Source of the DNA: Candidatus Nitrosopumilus sp.
Lineage (GTDB): Archaea; Thermoproteota; Nitrososphaeria; Nitrososphaerales; Nitrosopumilaceae
Length of the DNA stretch: 64,000 nucleotides
NCBI GenBank assembly: GCA_029864335.1
Contig: JAOTTS010000009.1
Location: forward strand, 18,883 to 82,882
Direction of reading: 5' to 3'
The stretch's first letter is position 1. Every line of letters starts with the position of its first letter. Below, piece after piece: positions 61,961-64,000 of the stretch. The position numbers were made by a program, and so were the translations under genes. The notes below the pieces were generated by a model. That model had not been told where the DNA came from and ran no database searches. It saw nothing but the letters and a program-made list of their open reading frames with translations.

Positions 61961-63073
61961 ATGGTTGGGATAGATCAAGTTCTTGAAAAACTTAGTACTG
62001 TCATTGATCCTGATTTGAAAAAAGACATTGTATCTATGGGTATGATAAAAGACTTGGAACTAAATGATGGCAATCTGAAATTTACTTTAGAATTAACAAC
62101 CCCTGCATGCCCTTTTAATGTCGAAATTGAGGATGATGTAAGAAAAGTAATTGGTGAAATTACTGATTTGAAAAATTTTGATTTGAAAGTAACTGCTAAA
62201 GTAATGGAGGGTCGTTCACTTGATGCAGATACTGGCATGGCATCTGTCAAAAATATTATCGGTGTTGCAAGTGGAAAGGGTGGTGTTGGAAAGTCAACTG
62301 TTTCACTAAATTTAGCATTGGCATTATCTGAATCAGGAGCTAAAGTTGGCTTGTTAGACGCTGATATCTATGGCCCTAGTATTCCGTTAATGTTGGGAAT
62401 GAAGGACGGATCCATGGAAGTTGAAGATAACAAACTTCAGCCTGCAGACTCTCATGGATTAAAAGTTGTCTCCTTTGGTTTCTTTGCAGATCAATCTAAT
62501 CAAGCAGCAATTTATCGTGGTCCCATCATTTCTGGAATCTTAAAACAATTCTTAGTTGATACTAATTGGTCTGACTTGGATTATCTTATTGTAGATCTTC
62601 CTCCTGGCACCGGAGATATTCCACTAACCCTTGCTCAAACAATCCCCATTACTGGAATCCTTGTTGTTACAACTCCACAAGATGTTGCAAGCAATGTTGC
62701 AGTAAAAGCTGTCTCCATGTTTGAAAAACTAAATGTTCCAATTATTGGAGTTGTTGAAAACATGAGTCACTTTATTTGTCCAAACTGTGATGAGAAACAT
62801 TATATCTTTGGTGATGGTGGTGCAAAGAAAATAAGTGAACAGTTTAACATGCCTTTCTTAGGTGAGATTCCATTAAACTCTGGAATCATGGCAGGCTCTG
62901 ATTTAGGAAAACCAATTATGATTACAAATCCTGATTCACCAAGTGCAGTCGCTTTTAGAAAGAGTGCAAAAAATATTGCAGCACAATGTAGTATTCTTGC
63001 AGCAAAACTACAAGATGAAATGGCATCTGAAAGTTCTAGTGAAGAATCTATACCTGAGGCAAGTACTAGTTAA
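61961..63073 (+). CDS. Mrp/NBP35-type iron-sulfur carrier ATPase with MIP18 domain
   Basis: 370 residues. Residues 1-95 are a DUF59/MIP18 domain (LKKDIVSMGMIKDLELNDGN). Then the P-loop VASGKGGVGKSTVSLNLALA, switch DADIYGPSIPLMLGM, and DLPPGTGDIPLTLAQTIPIT. FICPNCDEKHYIFGDGG holds the cluster-binding C-x2-C. It delivers [4Fe-4S] clusters to apo-proteins. Divergent from rpo7. The kinase gene lies 11 bases downstream. Confidence 0.95.
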   Translation: MVGIDQVLEKLSTVIDPDLKKDIVSMGMIKDLELNDGNLKFTLELTTPACPFNVEIEDDVRKVIGEITDLKNFDLKVTAKVMEGRSLDADTGMASVKNIIGVASGKGGVGKSTVSLNLALALSESGAKVGLLDADIYGPSIPLMLGMKDGSMEVEDNKLQPADSHGLKVVSFGFFADQSNQAAIYRGPIISGILKQFLVDTNWSDLDYLIVDLPPGTGDIPLTLAQTIPITGILVVTTPQDVASNVAVKAVSMFEKLNVPIIGVVENMSHFICPNCDEKHYIFGDGGAKKISEQFNMPFLGEIPLNSGIMAGSDLGKPIMITNPDSPSAVAFRKSAKNIAAQCSILAAKLQDEMASESSSEESIPEASTS

Positions 63074-63084
63074 TCACGATTAAT

Positions 63085-63579
63085 GTGAAATTACCTGATT
63101 CTTTAAGAGATCAATTGAAAATTCCTTTAGGAACACTTTTACTCGAAACCCAAGCTGATAAAAAAAATATTCAAAAATACCTCCAGAAAAATTCCTATAT
63201 CATTACTGTTGGTGATAGAACAACTAAAAAGATGATTGAATTTGGTCTTATTCCCTCATTACAAATCATTGATGGTCAGGAAAAAAGAGAAAAAAAAGAA
63301 CCCCCAAAATTGGCAAATGCTATTGAATTGACTGTTAAAAATCCTGCAGCAGAAATTACTTCTCAAAGTATTGATATGATTGAGAATGCATTTACGATGC
63401 AGCCTCCTGTGAGACTTTTTGTTGATGGAGAAGAAGATCTTTTAGTACTCCCAGTTTGTATTCATGCCCCTGAAAATGCAATTGTTTTGTATGGTCAGCC
63501 AAACGAAGGACTTGTAATAGTAAAGATTACTCCCGAAATTAGAAATAAAGCGCAATCATTACTTGATTTAATGAAATAA
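63085..63579 (+). CDS. GTP-dependent dephospho-CoA kinase (DUF359 family)
   Basis: 164 residues from GTG: VGDRTTKKMIEFGLIPSLQI contains the conserved G-D-x-x-T; DGEEDLLVLPVCIHAPENAI and VLYGQPNEGLVIV are also DUF359 landmarks. The archaeal enzyme phosphorylates dephospho-CoA using GTP, the last step of CoA synthesis. It follows the Mrp ATPase closely, probably on one transcript. Confidence 0.88.
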   Translation: MKLPDSLRDQLKIPLGTLLLETQADKKNIQKYLQKNSYIITVGDRTTKKMIEFGLIPSLQIIDGQEKREKKEPPKLANAIELTVKNPAAEITSQSIDMIENAFTMQPPVRLFVDGEEDLLVLPVCIHAPENAIVLYGQPNEGLVIVKITPEIRNKAQSLLDLMK

Positions 63580-63606
63580 TGGGGGGTATGATGAGACGGT
63601 GGCTGT

Positions 63607-63798
63607 ATGATTGATGATTACTCTACTAAACCTTCTGACCCTATTAGTTCACATCTAAAAGCACAAAATCAGACGCAAAGATATTACACGTTTGGCCAGA
63701 AAATGGCAGTATCAGATACTGCAATTGAAAAAATAAACAAGATAATTTCAGAAGACAAGCAGACTCTGTGGAGCAGGCAGAACCAAATCTCTAACTAA
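63607..63798 (+). CDS. Hypothetical 63-residue protein
   Basis: Begins MIDDYSTKPSDPISSHLKAQ and continues with an amphipathic helix (SDTAIEKINKIISEDKQTLW). Small, soluble and unrecognised. It could belong to the same transcript as the kinase (27-base gap). Confidence 0.5.
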   Translation: MIDDYSTKPSDPISSHLKAQNQTQRYYTFGQKMAVSDTAIEKINKIISEDKQTLWSRQNQISN

Positions 63799-63813
63799 AT
63801 TAGAAAATATGTC

Positions 63814-63909
63814 CTACTTTATGAGGGTGAATTTACAATGAGAACATGAATCATTTTCGTCTGTAGAATACTCTAAACCACAATTTGAACAAACAACTAC
63901 ATCTACCAT
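63814..63909 (-). CDS. 31-residue zinc-ribbon microprotein
   Basis: MVDVVVCSNCGLEYSTDEND then SCSHCKFTLIK: two C-x2-C knuckles form one zinc site. Clean ATG and TAG. It is convergent with the preceding small gene. Confidence 0.55.
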   Translation of the reverse strand: MVDVVVCSNCGLEYSTDENDSCSHCKFTLIK

Positions 63910-64000
63910 GTGTGCCTACTACCAAAGCGATGCATAAAGCCTCTACGGATGATTCATCAGTCAGATCTATATACTACATTTCAAGGCTTTCCTTGTTGAC

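Overview
The window is AT-rich archaeal chromosome. Its gene content points to an ammonia-oxidizing thaumarchaeon of the Nitrosopumilus/Nitrosarchaeum type. The supporting markers are a NirK-type multicopper oxidase with a secretion signal, several other cupredoxin genes, multiple TFB paralogs, a thermosome, a divergent FtsZ-like protein, L31e/L39e/L15e, a NurA-HerA-Mre11-Rad50 operon, the Rpo7-Spt4 pair, and secreted proteins with thaumarchaeal C-terminal repeats. No tRNA, rRNA, CRISPR array or intact transposase was seen.

Layout. Bases 1-5,000 hold a cupredoxin remnant, a universal stress protein (USP), a PAC2 protein and a heat-shock group (two Hsp20 flanking a thermosome gene). Bases 5,100-7,750 are a small decayed island: a frameshifted ParB, and the N-terminus of a multicopper oxidase abutting a type I restriction-modification remnant. 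Bases 7,800-13,900 are core metabolism: an MFS carrier, a methionine synthase split in two genes, a MetF-like reductase and a Nudix hydrolase.

Bases 13,900-35,100 are an accessory region dominated by small proteins, many with CxxC motifs and under 60 residues. It also holds one intact and two broken TFB genes, two USPs, a Rieske protein, a two-domain multicopper oxidase, a broken four-CBS protein, an orphan NuoB, an orphan 2-oxoacid:ferredoxin oxidoreductase beta subunit beside a RAM/zinc fusion, a tandem trio of 65-residue paralogs, and at least two compact multi-hairpin elements that look like undescribed structured RNAs.

Bases 35,171-64,000 are mostly housekeeping: ribosomal proteins, FtsZ-like, tRNA methylthiotransferase, fumarase/aspartase, NirK, SerA, secreted surface proteins, a thioredoxin-fold protein, HEAT and Kazal/cupredoxin proteins, the DNA end-resection operon, the de novo NAD group (NadX, NadA, NadC), Rpo7/Spt4, an Mrp ATPase and a dephospho-CoA kinase.

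Connections. NadX makes iminoaspartate for NadA, and NadC completes the ring. MetF-like and split MetH form the methyl branch of methionine synthesis. NurA, HerA, Mre11 and Rad50 overlap by 1-4 bases and form one resection machine. The accessory region looks like a place where regulators and zinc microproteins duplicate and decay: at least five genes are broken by single-base shifts or in-frame stops. Some of the one-base breaks could be sequencing errors, and I flag this where it applies.
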